From the NCBI RefSeq assembly GCF_900963305.1, contig NC_042515.1, forward strand, positions 1,150,327 to 1,214,326: a stretch of DNA of 64,000 nt. Direction: 5' to 3'. The position numbers and the translations under genes were made by a program. Within the stretch, counting starts at the first letter, position 1, and each line of letters begins with the position of its first letter. A model generated the notes under the pieces. The model did not search any database, was not told the DNA's origin, and saw nothing but the letters and a program-made list of their open reading frames with translations. This stretch comes from Echeneis naucrates (lineage: Eukaryota; Chordata; Actinopteri; Carangiformes; Echeneidae). Of this stretch, positions 50,255 through 64,000 are shown piece after piece.

Positions 50255-50850
50255 ACAGTCCTCCACAGTCCTCCAGAGTCCATCAGAGTCCTCCACAGTC
50301 CTCCAGAGTCCATCAGAGTCCAGTAGAGTCCAGTAGAGTCCAGTAGAGTCCTCCAGAGTCCATCAGAGTCCATCCGAGTCCATTAGAGACTCCAGAGTCC
50401 TCCAGAGTCCATCAGAGTCCATCAGAGCCCATCCGAGTCCATCAGAGTCCATCAGAGTCCATCGGAGTCCATTAGAGTCCTACAGAGTCCTCCAGAGTCC
50501 ATCAGAGTCCTCCACAGTCCTCCACAGTCCATCAGAGTCCTCCACAGTCCTCCACAGTCCTCCAGAGTCCATCAGAGTCCTCCACAGTCCTCCAGACTCC
50601 ATCAGAGTCCAGTAGAGTCCAGTAGAGTCCTCCAGAGTCCAGTAGAGTCCTCCAGAGTCCTCCAGAGTCCATCCGAGTCCATCAGAGTCCATCAGAGTCC
50701 AGTAGAGTCCAGTAGAGTCCTCCAGAGTCCTCCAGAGTCCATCCGAGTCCATCAGAGTCCAGTAGAGTCCTCCAGAGTCCTCCAGAGTCCATCCGAGTCC
50801 ATCAGAGTCCAGTAGAGTCCAGTAGAGTCCTCCAGAGTCCTCCAGAGTCC
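50255..50850. repeat. 10-bp minisatellite (right)
   Basis: Expanded counterpart of 11395-11755, read as AGAGTCCATC / AGAGTCCTCC / AGAGTCCAGT decamers. Confidence 0.9.
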
Positions 50851-51349
50851 ATCCTGGAGGACCATCACAGGCTTCAGGTCAGCTGGCAGCAGGGGGGTTG
50901 AAGGCAGCGTGGACGGGGCCGTCGAACTCAGCCTGTTTTTCAGCAGATTTTCCAGACGAAGTGAACTCGTCCCCTCCTGGTTGTGGACCTGAGAAGGACT
51001 AAGGTGCCGATGACCCCTGAGTCCATCCAGACGGTCTGTGTGGACAATAAACTGGACTGGGCTGAAAACACTGACTCACTCTGAGTCAGCTGGTTTATTC
51101 TATATTCTATATTCAAATGTTGGTAGACTGCTGTTTTATTCATCACTTTGTAGATACAGGAACAAATGGACATTTATATTTTATTTTATTTTAGTGTTTT
51201 ACACTTCTTAAGACTTTTGAATGGGAGCATCTGTAACTGATTCTGATTCTGATTCTGATCAGAGTCCATCACAGGGACAGACAGACCTGATGTTCCCCCA
51301 CCGCTGACACTGTAATCGATCATGACTGATGATTGGAGTTCAGACTGTG

Positions 51350-51820
51350 TTCATGTTCATCTGCGCATGCTCAGTCCCTCCCCTTCCTCCCCCCTCAGCA
51401 TCCCCTCCATCCTCCAGCAGCTCCCTCCTCTCCGGATGTCTCCGGATCTGCTCGGCCGCCTGCAGCAGGTAAGACCCCGCTGTCACTCCGGTCCTCCGCC
51501 CGTCTAACCGGAGCCACCGTCGATGGCTGTCCGGTGGATACCGACTCCATCCCGGTCATCCCCCCCCCCCCCCCCACCCCCAGCCGGTTAAATCGGTACT
51601 TCCCGTCTCCGTGTTGGCTCATTTGGATGATCCGGATCAGGATCAGGACTCTCCATCCTCCGTCTGCCCGACTTATCAGCCCTCAGGTCGGATGATGAAT
51701 GAGTCGGTGGCGCTTATCTGTCCGGGCTGGTCCTGATATGATCACACACACAGAGACACACACACAGAGACACACACACACAGACACACAGAGACACACA
51801 CAGACACACAGACACACAGA

Positions 51821-51861
<41 letters not shown>

Positions 51862-52333
51862 AGTGCTCCAGGTTTCGGCAGGTTGACGTATCAAGGTCAC
51901 ACCGTCTCTGTGCACATCAGGAGCTGACACACTGGCCGGGGGGCCCCGGGCCCTCCTGGCCCCCCCGGCCCCCTCCCTGTGGCACCGGGAGCTCCCAGAA
52001 GGAGTTAAAGGGAAAGAGATGTTTTGGAGGAAACTGAATCAGGTTTGATGAGGCCCGTCTCAGTATTCATCAGATCCTGAACCTGCAGCTGTCATCATGA
52101 TAAATCGTTTAACTGTCACCTTTATCTGTCAGTGGCTTTAAATAAGAAAACAGAATTATGACGTAGACCAGGACCACAGGATCCGGTTCCCTTTGTCCTG
52201 AGGCCCGGACTCCTCTTTAGTGTGTGGAGACTGATGAGGACTGAGGTTCTGGTTTCAATTCTTCATTCACCTCAACAGGAAGAAGAGGCTGCGATGACGA
52301 GAGGAGGAAGAAATGGAAATAAAATCTACCGAG
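51350..52333 (+). promoter_or_regulatory. tmem74b: Candidate 5' non-coding exons and GC-rich promoter of tmem74b (right)
   Basis: A GC-rich, pyrimidine-rich block ends in CAGCAG|GTAAGA (exon end 51468). A 55-nt segment 52279-52333 is flanked by CTCAACAG and GAG|GTGAGA. It is followed by the coding start at 52607. A run of Cs (about 51560-51580), interrupted by an A, matches the pure G-run of the left copy. Confidence 0.45.
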
Positions 52334-52606
52334 GTGAGACGCCATTATTACATTGATGATGTGAATTGAATGTTTTTTCGTGCTTCACTGTTGGCACCAA
52401 AAGCTTTGTGAGTCTCCAGACGTGGAAAAAATTCTCGTTTTGTCCAAGTTCCAAAAAAACCCCCAAAACAAACAGAAACTTCTGAAGAGTTTGTCACCGT
52501 CTGACATGATGACAGAAACTCCACAGAGACCTTTGACCTCTTACTGTGGATGTCACCTCCTCAGTGAGGACGATGGCGGAGACATGAACACACCCAGCAG
52601 GTTTCG

Positions 52607-54179
<1,573 letters not shown>

Positions 54180-55629
54180 CTGAGCCTTGCGTTCTGCCGT
54201 CCTCTCAGCGAGCCCTCAGTTGCTAAACGGAGCAGGTCCTCATTTGTGCCAACAGGAGAAGCACATCGTGAGCACCAGGCTTTCAGCTTCAGCCCAACGT
54301 TCTGGGTTGAGGTTATGGGATATTTGCTCTGACCAATCAGCAGGGACGTCTGAGGGCTCGGCCCAGTTCAGACGAGGTAAGTCTGTGGATCAGAGCCAGG
54401 ACGGATGTCAAACAGTAGAGCTCTAATATGAAAGCACATTGTGTGTGATGAACCTGGAAAGATTCAGTGTTGATGCTCAGTTATCACACAAACTGATGTT
54501 CAACATTTAAATCCTAAACACCAGATTAACCTGAACACAGATATGAAATATCTGACTTTCATTATCTGACTTGATTAATTAATTGTGATAGAAACTGTCG
54601 CAGAAATAAATTGAGGCAACATTTTTGAAAGCAATAACTTCACATCTACAGTCCAAACCAGAGCCAGAGAATAAAATAATCTAATAACAAACCCATCAGG
54701 AAGCAGTCACACGGACAAAACAGACAAAACACGCTGAAACAAAAACATGTGTCATCAGCCTCAACCCCCCAGGATCAGTTTGTCTCACAACTTGACAGAA
54801 AGCAAAGATTTGAGACATGTTGAAGGACAAATGTTTCTTAGTGACCATCAGACTGAACTGATCTCTTCATTTATTCTTCACTGAAAATATGAAATGTCAA
54901 CAACTTTAAGAAGTTTGAAGACTTAGCTCCATCAGTGACCAAAGACTGCTTTTGAAGTTATTGTTCCTCTGCAGTTAAAACACATTTATGTCAACTTCCA
55001 AACCTGATGGCTCTTCCTGTTTCCCCCTTAAACAGAATCAGCTGATCTGTCCGATCTGGATCAGTCCGACTCTCTGACTCCTTCTGTGTGTTTATCCGTC
55101 CATCCTCATCCTCCATCTTTGACAGTGACGTCTGGAGTCACGTCTTTCCATCGGACGCTCCTATTGGCTCCGGTGGGTGATGTCACAGCCAATCAGGATC
55201 AGTCCTGCATGTTTCTGAGTTGACAGAATAAAGACAATCAGATATTTGGAACTGATTTTTCATCATTAACAAGCAAAACTCCTGATCAGATAAAGATAGA
55301 AACAACCCAAACACACGAGAGGAACTTTTCTTTGGAGACGAAGGAAACATTCAGAGTCTGAACTGATCAGACAGAATCAGCTGAGTCTGAATGTGAGGAG
55401 ACTTTTAAAAAATGAAAAACACAAAGAGATCAAACCGAAAAGCTCAAAAGGACAAAGTTTGAGTAAAGAAATGCAGAGAAGGCGCAGAAAAAGGTGTTAG
55501 AGAATGATGAGTGTCAGACTGAGAGGCGTCGAAGTGAAATGAGTCCCAATTTAGTTCATGACACACACATTACCCAGAAACCACTGGGAGCATCACACCC
55601 ACCCACTTCAATGTTTAGTTTAGTCATTT
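54180..55629. other. Spacer between tmem74b (right) and broken unit B'; no gene seen
   Basis: Mirror of 6601-8048. Contains, on +, the longer form (about 55085-55300) of the fragment embedded in the TM-to-tail introns of A and C. Confidence 0.5.
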
Positions 55630-57550
55630 CCATCACGTCCTTCTATCACTGTGATCTCTGGTCCTGGAAGACAAAACAGATTTTAATTATTGTGTTATTT
55701 AGAAATATAATCACAGACTCCACACCTCAGTTGTGTTGTGATTTTTGTCCTGAAGTCAAAGTGTTGTGGAGGCTGATGGTTTATTTTCTTATAAAACATC
55801 TTAAAGAACTGAACGAGTAAAATCAGGTCATGACAACAACATTTACAGTGTTGAGGCCACAACATTAAATACAGACAACCACATTTATTCACTAAAGACA
55901 CATAAATCAACGTATCTGTGTGTTTGTGTGTGTTCGACAGGAAAACAACACAATCAGCTGCCGTGTTCACTGTGAACAGGTAACACAATCTAACTGCTGA
56001 GCTGCTGCAACAACAAATATTAACCACCAGTGAAGTCCATGGGATGGAGGAATTTACAGGCTGTTATTAACATGGACACAAGATGGCGTCTGCTACAGGA
56101 AGTGATGTCATCACCAATCAGCCACTGACACAGTTTCATGTCCAGACCTGACGGAGCTGAAGACAAACAGACCAGGAAATGTTTTAGTGCCACTTTGACA
56201 GCATAATAACGTTTCTGAATTTATTATCCTGATTAATATTATTGAGGACGAAGCTGTTTGTCTGTTTTCAGGGATTTTGCTGTTTCTGTTTGTTCTGATT
56301 TGTTTTAAAGTAAATCCATCATTATGATGATTAAACACTGATATGTTGAAGACAATGAGGTGAAACTGCAGTCAGTTTATGTTCATATTCATTCAGAGCT
56401 CCGGCTCCAACATGGATATGAACATTAAATCAAAGCCGTCTGTGCTTTTTATTTCATTCTGGTTCAGATTCTGCAGGTTTTATATTTCAGCAGAGAAACC
56501 AGCCAGAAGTTACACAATGAAGGAAGCTGTCAGTCAGTCAGGAAGGAAAGGAGGAAGAATGTGACACCTTCTGATACAGATCAACGAGGGCAGACTGAAC
56601 AACACAAACTACATCCTACCAACCATCACACAGGTGAGACGACACCTGATCCACACAAACTGAACAGTGTAACCTTCATGACTGCTGATTCAGACTGAAT
56701 CTCTTTGATCTGGGTGTTCCTAATAAACCGACTCCTGACTGCTTCATTCATGAAGGCCGCCCTGATACAAACTCAGCTGACCCCTCCAGGCTCCTGTAGA
56801 CGAGATAAAACAAAGCGTGTCCTCAGAAACAGTTGAGAACTGAACTAACAGGTTTCACTGTTCCACAACAATCATCAGGAACAACATCTCCACCCTCATT
56901 TTCCTGAGAAGGAGGGAGTGTTACCACGGAAAGGTGGAGGAGGTCCAATATTCCTGAACATCACCTGAGCTGAATGTTCATGATGACAATCAGTCAATAA
57001 CCAATGAACCACCTGAGCACCTGCTGCTGTGACGGAGTTCATCACAACTACACAACTACACAACAACACAACAACACAAATGAACTCACTTTAGATTTGA
57101 TCAGAGAAAAAGAGAACAACAGAATCAAATCAGAATCTACAACATCGGTGATCTGGAGAGGATGGAGACACACACAGACACACACACAGACACACACAAC
57201 GACCTGAACCGACACACACAGACACACCCAACGGCCTGAACCGACACACACAGACACACACAATGGCCTGAATTGACACACACAGACACACCCAACGGCC
57301 TGAACCGACACACACAGACACACACAGACACACACAACGACCTGAACCGACACACACAGACACACCCAACGGCCTGAACCGACACACACAGACACACACA
57401 ACGACCTGAACCGACACACACAGACACACACAGACACACACAACGGCCTGAACCAAGACAGACAGACACACACACACACTCACACACACAAACAGACAGA
57501 CACACACACACACACACACACACACAGACTCACACACAGACACAGACACA

Positions 57551-57595
<45 letters not shown>

Positions 57596-57805
57596 AGACT
57601 CACACACTCATCTACACTTGTCCTGTGTCGTCATAACGTCCCAAACCTCCTCTGGACCGGAGCAGCTCTGTTAACGGCTGTTATTAACGGATGATGTCAT
57701 TCAATGACGTCACGTCAGCTGTCCCTGATGGTTCTCACCGGCTTCAGCAGCTGACGTTGATCCGGACCAGATCAGGACCCAGAGACACACCGGAAGCAGC
57801 TCCAT
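55630..57805 (-). pseudogene. Unit B': orphan signal-peptide exon plus truncated V exon (right)
   Basis: Mirror of unit B. Signal exon 57805-57739 (same peptide), V stub from 55663 down to about 55630 (GPEITVIEG then loss of homology). The break point is the same as in unit B, so the truncation predates the inverted duplication. The left-arm 410-bp intronic insertion is absent here. Confidence 0.75.
57165..57600. repeat. (CA)n tract with GGCCTGAACC-type units in unit B' intron 1
   Basis: The largest of the four homologous tracts. Roughly 30-bp units combine CA repeats with AACGGCCTGAACCGACACAC. Confidence 0.9.
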
Positions 57806-57949
57806 GGCGGTCCGAGTCTCCACTACAGTCCAATTCAATCAGACTGATGAATCAGCTGAAATCAGAGTCAGAGAGCGGACAGCAGGTGGCGCCAGTTCTA
57901 CGTCATGTTGTGCAGGTGTGACGTAAATCTGACTGATCCACCTTCCGTT

Positions 57950-59884
57950 AAATCTCTGTATGTAGGTGTGTGACTGATGTCAAAGGAAAACAGCTGTCTG
58001 AACATCTTTTTGGTATCAGAGAGGTATTTTTCTCTGAATAAAGCTCCATGTTGAACCCATCACAGAGGACTGAGACATACTGAGATCTCCTCTTTTATTT
58101 TTGAAATTCAGCGTTTTTTTCACTTCCGTTTCCAGCACCTTTCTACAGGTAGGAAGTTACAGCATTTTCAAATTAAAACGTAAGGGCTATTTATGTGCAG
58201 TGTTCTCCAGAAAACACCGTCTTTATGTAGAACTGTTACTGAACTAAAAATGATTTCTGAGTTCTGTCCATCCACAGCGGGGATCCTGGTGAGGCTAAAT
58301 AACCTCAAAGGAAATGACCGCTTTCTAATTACTTCACCTGTTTCTCATAATCAGTTGCTCCTTATTTCACAGACTAAATGGACCTCAGATCATCAGTGAT
58401 GTCTTTCACTGTAAAAATGTCCCGACTGGATCAGGACATGTCACATGTAGGGCTGCAGACCAGAATGTTTCCAGACAATCAGTCATAACTCCCTGAAGAC
58501 TAAACTGACTTTCACACGTTTTTTGTTGTTGTTTTGTTTTTTTGTTGCTGCTCTGATACAGGACACATGGTTCGGTGTGTTTCAATATTCACAGTGGGGT
58601 TAACAGTAGCAGAATATCCTGATGTATGATATACACTCACCGGCCACTTTATTAGGTACACCATGCTAGTAACGGGTTGGACCCCCTTTTGCCTTCAGAA
58701 CTGCCTCAATTCTTCGTGGCATAGATTCAACAAGGTGCTGGAAGCATTCCTCAGAGAGTTTGGTCCATATTGACATGATGGCATCACACAGTTGCTGCAG
58801 TTGTCGGCTGCACATCCATGATGCGAATCTCCCGTTCCACCACCTCCCAAAGATGCTCTATTGGATTGAGATCTGGTGACTGTGGAGGCCATTTGAGTAC
58901 AGTGAACTCATTGTCATGTTCAAGAAACCAGTCTGAGATGATTCCAGCTTTATGACATGGCACATTATCCTGCTGAAAGTAGCCATCAGAAGTTGGGTAC
59001 ATTGTGGTCATAAAGGGATGGACATGGTTAGCAACAATACTCAGGTAGGCTGTGGTGTTGCAACGATGCTCAATTGGTACCAAGGGGCCCAAAGAGTGCC
59101 AAGAAAATATTCCCCACACCATTACACCAACACCACCAACACCAGCCTGAACCGTTGATACAAGGCAGGATGGATCCATGCTTTCATGTTGTTGACGCCA
59201 AATTCTGACCCTACCATCCGAATGTCGCAGCAGAAATCGAGACTCATCAGACCAGGCAACGTTTTTCCAATCTTCTATTGTCCAATTTCGATGAGCTTGT
59301 GCAAATTGTAGCCTCAGTTTCCTGTTCTTAGCTGAAAGGAGTGGCACCCGGTGTGGTCTCCTGCTGCTGTAGCCCATCTGCCTCAAAGTTCGACGTACTG
59401 TGCGTTCAGAGATGCTCTTCTGCCTACCTTGGTTGTAACGGGTGGTTATTTGAGTCACTGTTGCCTTTCTATCAGCTCGAACCAGTCTGGCCATTCTCCT
59501 CTGACCTCTGGCATCAACAAGGCATTTCCGCCCACAGAACTGCCGCTCACTGGATATTTTTTCTTTTTCGGACCATTCTCTGTAAACCCTAGAGATGGTT
59601 GTGCATGAAAATCCCAGTAGATCAGCAGTTTCTGAAATACTCAGACCAGCCCTTCTGGCACCAACAACCATGCCACGTTCAAAGTCACTCAAATCACCTT
59701 TCTTCCCCATACTGATGCTCGGTTTGAACTGCAGGAGATTGTCTTGACCATATCTACATGCCTAAATGCACTGAGTTGCCGCCATGTGATTGGCTGATTA
59801 GAAATTAAGTGTTAACGAGCAGTTGGACAGGTGTACCTAATAAAGTGGCCGGTGAGTGTATGTGATGTATGACAGGGATTTTGC

Positions 59885-59933
<49 letters not shown>

Positions 59934-61780
59934 TATACACAGTAATATATGACAGACAAGCAGAAACAGATAGTGGCAGTAAAGTCAGCTATTTTAATAA
60001 GTTGAAGAAACAATATATGAAGACATTATATATCTATATATAACATAACAATAGACAGGAGTTCTACATCAGAGAAAATGAAAATATATATAAATCATAC
60101 ATGAAGTATCAATATAATTCATATCTATGTATGTATATCAGGTCTGACAGACACCGTTCTGTTTCAGGAAGCAGGTTCAACAAACTCAGTTCCCTAAAAT
60201 CCGTGTGCTGTCTTTTCTCTGGTCATGGCGTTCTTCTTCTCTCGCTCCAGACTTTCCTCTCCGGCTGAGGTGTCGTTCCTTCACTCCTTCATCCTCAGCG
60301 GGAGGAGATGAACATGGTTTGAGTGACGTTTCACTTCACACCATCAGTGTGCGGCCCACCTTCTCTCTGACAGCCATCAGCTGTCACAGCTTCTGCCAGC
60401 AAAGGCCTTATATGACACACCTGGTCTTTCCAGGTGAACCAGGAAGCTGAAGGTGGATGGAATAACACCATCTCTGAGTTCTGCTGTCTGTATTTTTCAG
60501 ACATGAGGTGTCTCCCTTTAGTTAGGGTGCATTACATGAGAATGCAGTAGTCATGTTCAGTCTTCCTGTTTCTGGTGGTCCGCCGATTTAAACAGCAAAA
60601 TGCTGCAGTTTTGGCATCTTTCGCGTTTCTCCTGTTGCTAGGCAACCAGCAGGACACCGATTCAAGATGGCGGCCGCACTTCTTCCGCCCCTACAGCCAA
60701 TATGGCGTCTTTATGTGTCATGGCTGGACCCGTACCAGAGGATTCTGGGTAATCCCCACCAACTACATGATCTGAAATCAGAGTTATGTGGAAACATGAA
60801 GATGACTCAGCGTTTTTATATCATCTGTCTCACTGACGTCACCTTCTGTAGAAGGAACACGATGGCGCCTCTCGGAGCCACAACAGAAGATGAACGGGTT
60901 TGTTTTCTTTTGTCCCAAATACAAACAGGTGTGGAATAAACCTGCCGAACCTAAAGTCCGGGCCGCTCCGTCAGAAGACGTCACACTGCGGTCACATACA
61001 CAGACGGTGATTGGCTGCTGGTCCGCCATGTTGGAAGTGGCAGATCCGCCACCAGAACAAATACAGGTGTTTGAGAATAAAAAGGACTGACGTTTATATT
61101 TAACGGACTGTGACGTCAGTGACGATCACCGAGACAGAAAATGAAAGTCTGCAGTGAAATGATGAACTCCATTGATATTTTATTCACTTCATTATTTAGC
61201 TGGAAATTCTTCCGTCTCTTAAAATGAAAAAGCACCAATTTAATAGAGACGAGCTGATGACTGAGGGATGGAAACAGTCAGTGTGAGCTCAACTCGTTAA
61301 CTCTGGAAAACTTCAGCTAAACAATCCAAAGATATTGAGTTCAATAAGAAACAGTCCATAAAGGTTTAGTCTACATTTGTTTGGAGGCAGTTTGACAAGA
61401 ACTCCAACAGATGAGACGGAGTTCTAAACTGTGGAGTCGGCCAGAGTTACCAAAACAGACAGTAACAGCTGAAACAGCGCTGCTAAAATACTCTTTGTTA
61501 AACATCAAAATCAGTTCATTTAAAGAAAGACATCATTCAGAAAAACTGAAAACAAAACAGGCAAACACAGGTGTGTGTGTGTCTGTGTGTGTCCTGAGTT
61601 TGTCTATTTAAGGCCAAAATGGAACAGAAAGAAGTCGGCTCTTCGTTTTGTTCTTGAAGTTCAGTCACTTCTTGGTGGAGTTCAATCTGATTCTGCAGCC
61701 AACATTCAAATGGAGGGAAACAAAATTAAAACTAATTAATCTGAAGATCTCAGCCTCCTCAGCAAACAGACACACAACAG
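57950..61780. repeat. Right-side intergenic segment between gene G and unit B' (copy 2)
   Basis: Direct duplicate of 38750-41300 with a Tc1-like element inserted at 58634-59858 and a longer CA run at about 59888-59935. A TTTATT at 61179-61184 could be gene G's polyadenylation signal on -. No gene of its own is supported. Confidence 0.55.
58634..59858 (-). mobile_element. Tc1/mariner transposon, DD36E type, nearly intact
   Basis: 1225 bp bounded by perfect 29-bp inverted repeats starting CACTCACCGGCCACTTTATT, flanked by TA on each side. The transposase is read on - from 59710: MGKKGDLSDFERGMVVGARR, an HTH region (SISETADLLGFS, TTISRVYREW), then [17 protein letters not shown] and SPDLNPIEHLWE. 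The last Asp and Glu are 36 residues apart, so the spacing is DD36E rather than the usual DD34E. This matches the Incomer group of Tc1/mariner elements as I remember it. The frame runs 308 codons before shifting near 58800, where ACAACTGCAG appears to lack two bases compared with the usual form; the rest of the C-terminus (SIWTKLSEECFQHLVES, to the stop) is readable in another frame. The element is therefore probably not autonomous. Confidence 0.92.
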
Positions 61781-61971
61781 CTGAGAGCTACTGGACGTCT
61801 TTCTGGGAGTCTGGTGGACCTGCAGGATCTCAGCATGAAATCAAAAGTAAAAAAAAAAAACAAACAAAACAACTAAACAAATGGTGATTGGTGTTTTGGT
61901 TTCAAATGTTTTGTATTCCAGGTTATTTATAGAAGAACACAGTTTACAGCTGAAGGTCCTGATCAGACAGC

Positions 61972-64000
61972 TCATCCTCTTAATCCCTGTCTTTCAGAGA
62001 GGTGTGATGGACCTGATGAACCTGATGGAGGGAAAACAGAGTTAGAATCCAGAAAATCCCAGCTGAGCAGAGTCCTGGACCACGAAGCAGGATCTGAGAT
62101 TATGGAGGGAACTTCAGGTTTAACTCTGGTTTTCAGTCGGGGTAAATCACCATGGTAACTGATGCTGAACTCCTGACTATGATGATGAGTCTGATCAGCT
62201 GGAAATAATGTCCAGTGTTTCTCTGATCGGTCAGAGTTCATCTTGTTAAATGTCACAGGTGTCACAGTTTGTTCTCAGCTCATGTTCAGTCTTTCACATG
62301 AAGCCGCTCGTACCTGGACAGGTGAACTCAGGGTTAACTCAACTAGTTGATCTTCAGCTTGTTAGTGCAGCTTATCAGGTTCAGTGGAGACAGATAACAA
62401 AGATATCCTGGTCTGTTGAAGCTGCTTCGTGGTCCAGGAGAGGAACAACAACACAACTGACTGGACATCAGACACAGACACACACTTCATCAACATCGTC
62501 ATCAACAACTTAGTGTCACTCACCTCTATTGTGAAGAAAAAAACCGACACCAACAACAAGGAGAGTCCCAAAAACTGCAGCAACAACAGAGACAGGAAGA
62601 ATCCATCCAGCCAGACTCTCTTGAATATCTGTAAGAGGACAGAACGTGGATGTGAGACTCAGAGTTTGGTCTCATCATGTTGATCAGACTGAACATCACA
62701 GCTTCAGTGTGTTGATGCTCCTCTGATCTCCAAAGATCAGCAGATGAAGGTCATCAGGCTCAGAGATGTCAGCATCCATCTGATGGCCTCTTTCCTCCAG
62801 CTGGGCTGCACAGCTGACAGCTGGCTGGTCCTGTCCTGGTCCTGGTCTGGTCCTGGTCCTGGTCCTGTCCTGGTCCTGGTCTGGTCCCTGTCCCGGTCCT
62901 GTCCCTGTCTGTCTCCAGTCCAGGCTGTGATGGACTCTGTGCTTCACTCAGAATAAATGGTGCTAAAAGCTGACAGACGTCTAAACGTCTTCTTGTCCCT
63001 TCAGTGATGAACCTCTCAGTGTGTTTACTGTGCTGACATGAACAGACACACAAACAGCAGCTGCTGCTTCATTTACTGGACAACAATCTGCTGTTTGACA
63101 AACTACACATCTTGACGATTGATCACATCAATAGTTCTATTGATCAGATAGATTCAGTCCAACGGAATCTTCAGCTGGTCCACCTTCTGATCTTCATCAC
63201 TTGCAGACGTTCATTTCCGCTCAGACTGAAGATGAAATAATGTCCAAAGATGCTTAAAGACCATTTAACTGCTGTCTTAGAGTCCTTTTCTCTCCAATCA
63301 CTGAGTATTAACGTTTGATTTCTTTGGCTCACGTTGACTCGTATTATTTCTCTTGCTCATGGAGTTCAGCTCGTACACATCACATTCTCACATGTTCTGC
63401 TCCTGAACAACCAAAACAACCAGCTGCAGCAGGTCATGAACCAAAGTGTTAGGAAGCTCCATTTCTACCAACATGTTGCTCACAGAGGAGCCTGACTGCA
63501 GCACAGTGGACACCGATTATTGTTCATATTGTCCAGTCGGCCTTTATTTTCCTTCAGAGGATGAAATTATTCCCATCTCATCTAGAGTCAGAGACAGAGT
63601 TTGGATCTAGTTTCTATCTGAAGAAAGAAACAGATGAAATGATCAGGAACTGCTGAAAGTGTTGATGTTTGTTGTTTGATTCATTTGACTCTGCTGCTGT
63701 TAAACGGCTGCATGTGAATAAAACTCTGCAGCTCCTGCAGCCTAAATCACTTTAGAGAAACAAAAACCGTCAAAACAGGAACAATAAACTCACCACGAAC
63801 AGGAACGTAGGTCTCAGTCTCAGTCTGATGTCTGATGCTCTCCTGTGTAGATACACAGCGATAGTAGCCGGTCTTGGTCACTTTAATTTGGAGGGTGATG
63901 TCGTAGCTTCCTCCTCTTTCAGAGATCTTTGGTTCTTCAGCAGGGAGGATGTTTCCTTCTCTGTCCTTCCACTGGACTTCAGGTTTGGGTGAAGCTCCAA
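61972..64000 (-). CDS. Gene G: B7/butyrophilin-like Ig receptor, 3' part
   Basis: Partial gene; its 5' exons lie beyond the window. On -: C-type Ig exon from the window edge to 63794 ([28 protein letters not shown]), TM 62628-62524, tail 62021-61972 (GSSGPSHLSERQGLRG, stop). A second tail exon candidate is 61819-61788. The TM exon begins [20 protein letters not shown] like gene D, but after GTLLVVGVGFF it ends LHNRG, unlike any other copy. The Ig exon resembles gene A's (NILPAEEP), its mirror partner, while the TM and tail are of the right-hand type. About 95 bases near 63475-63570 in the intron are absent from E and D. Confidence 0.7.

Overview
The window looks like nuclear DNA of a teleost fish. 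It has intron-rich genes with consensus splice sites, many (GT)n and (CA)n tracts, several GC- and AT-rich minisatellites, a Tc1/mariner element and a hAT-like remnant. The coding content is a small array of B7/butyrophilin-like immunoglobulin-superfamily receptors wrapped around the housekeeping-type gene tmem74b. I saw no prokaryotic features, tRNA, rRNA or CRISPR array.

Gene order is mirror-symmetric about roughly 31 kb. Reading inward from the left (receptors on +): gene A (3' part only), broken unit B (signal-peptide exon plus a V-exon stub), tmem74b (-), a small receptor remnant H (-), gene C, gene D. Reading inward from the right (receptors on -): gene G (3' part only), B', tmem74b (+), H', gene F, gene E. 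D and E converge on a gene-poor centre (about 29.1-31.6 kb). A large inverted repeat underlies this: about 3993-17381 pairs with 44908-57912 (arms about 13.4 and 13.0 kb, spacer about 27.5 kb). Further duplications are nested in it: 827-6600 resembles 18447-23190 (direct), 36.1-42.6 kb resembles 55.6-63.0 kb (direct), and 20980-25000 resembles 34669-38750 (inverted).

Every receptor exon is phase 1, so exons can be exchanged without breaking frame. The complete models are: C (V-C-TM, 254 aa, tail RTRRK), D (V-C1-C2-TM, at least 357 aa, last exon not found), E (V-C2-TM, 266 aa) and F (V-C1-TM, 271 aa). Left and right genes share their 5' halves but carry different 3' halves. A and C use one TM/tail type; D, E, F and G use another. 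The array therefore looks like a mosaic built by inverted duplication plus exon-block exchange. None of the tails I can read carries a tyrosine signalling motif, which fits ligand-type B7/BTN molecules.

The least explained feature is a 1.08-kb promoter-like module in the V-to-C intron, present in four copies (C, D, E, F). It has an SRF-type CArG box, a CRE and several CCAAT boxes, and it ends in an ATG-containing segment with a consensus phase-1 splice donor. It could start transcripts that skip the signal peptide and V domain.

All assignments come from reading the sequence and from remembered family features. No database search or alignment program was run, and similarity statements are from eye comparison.
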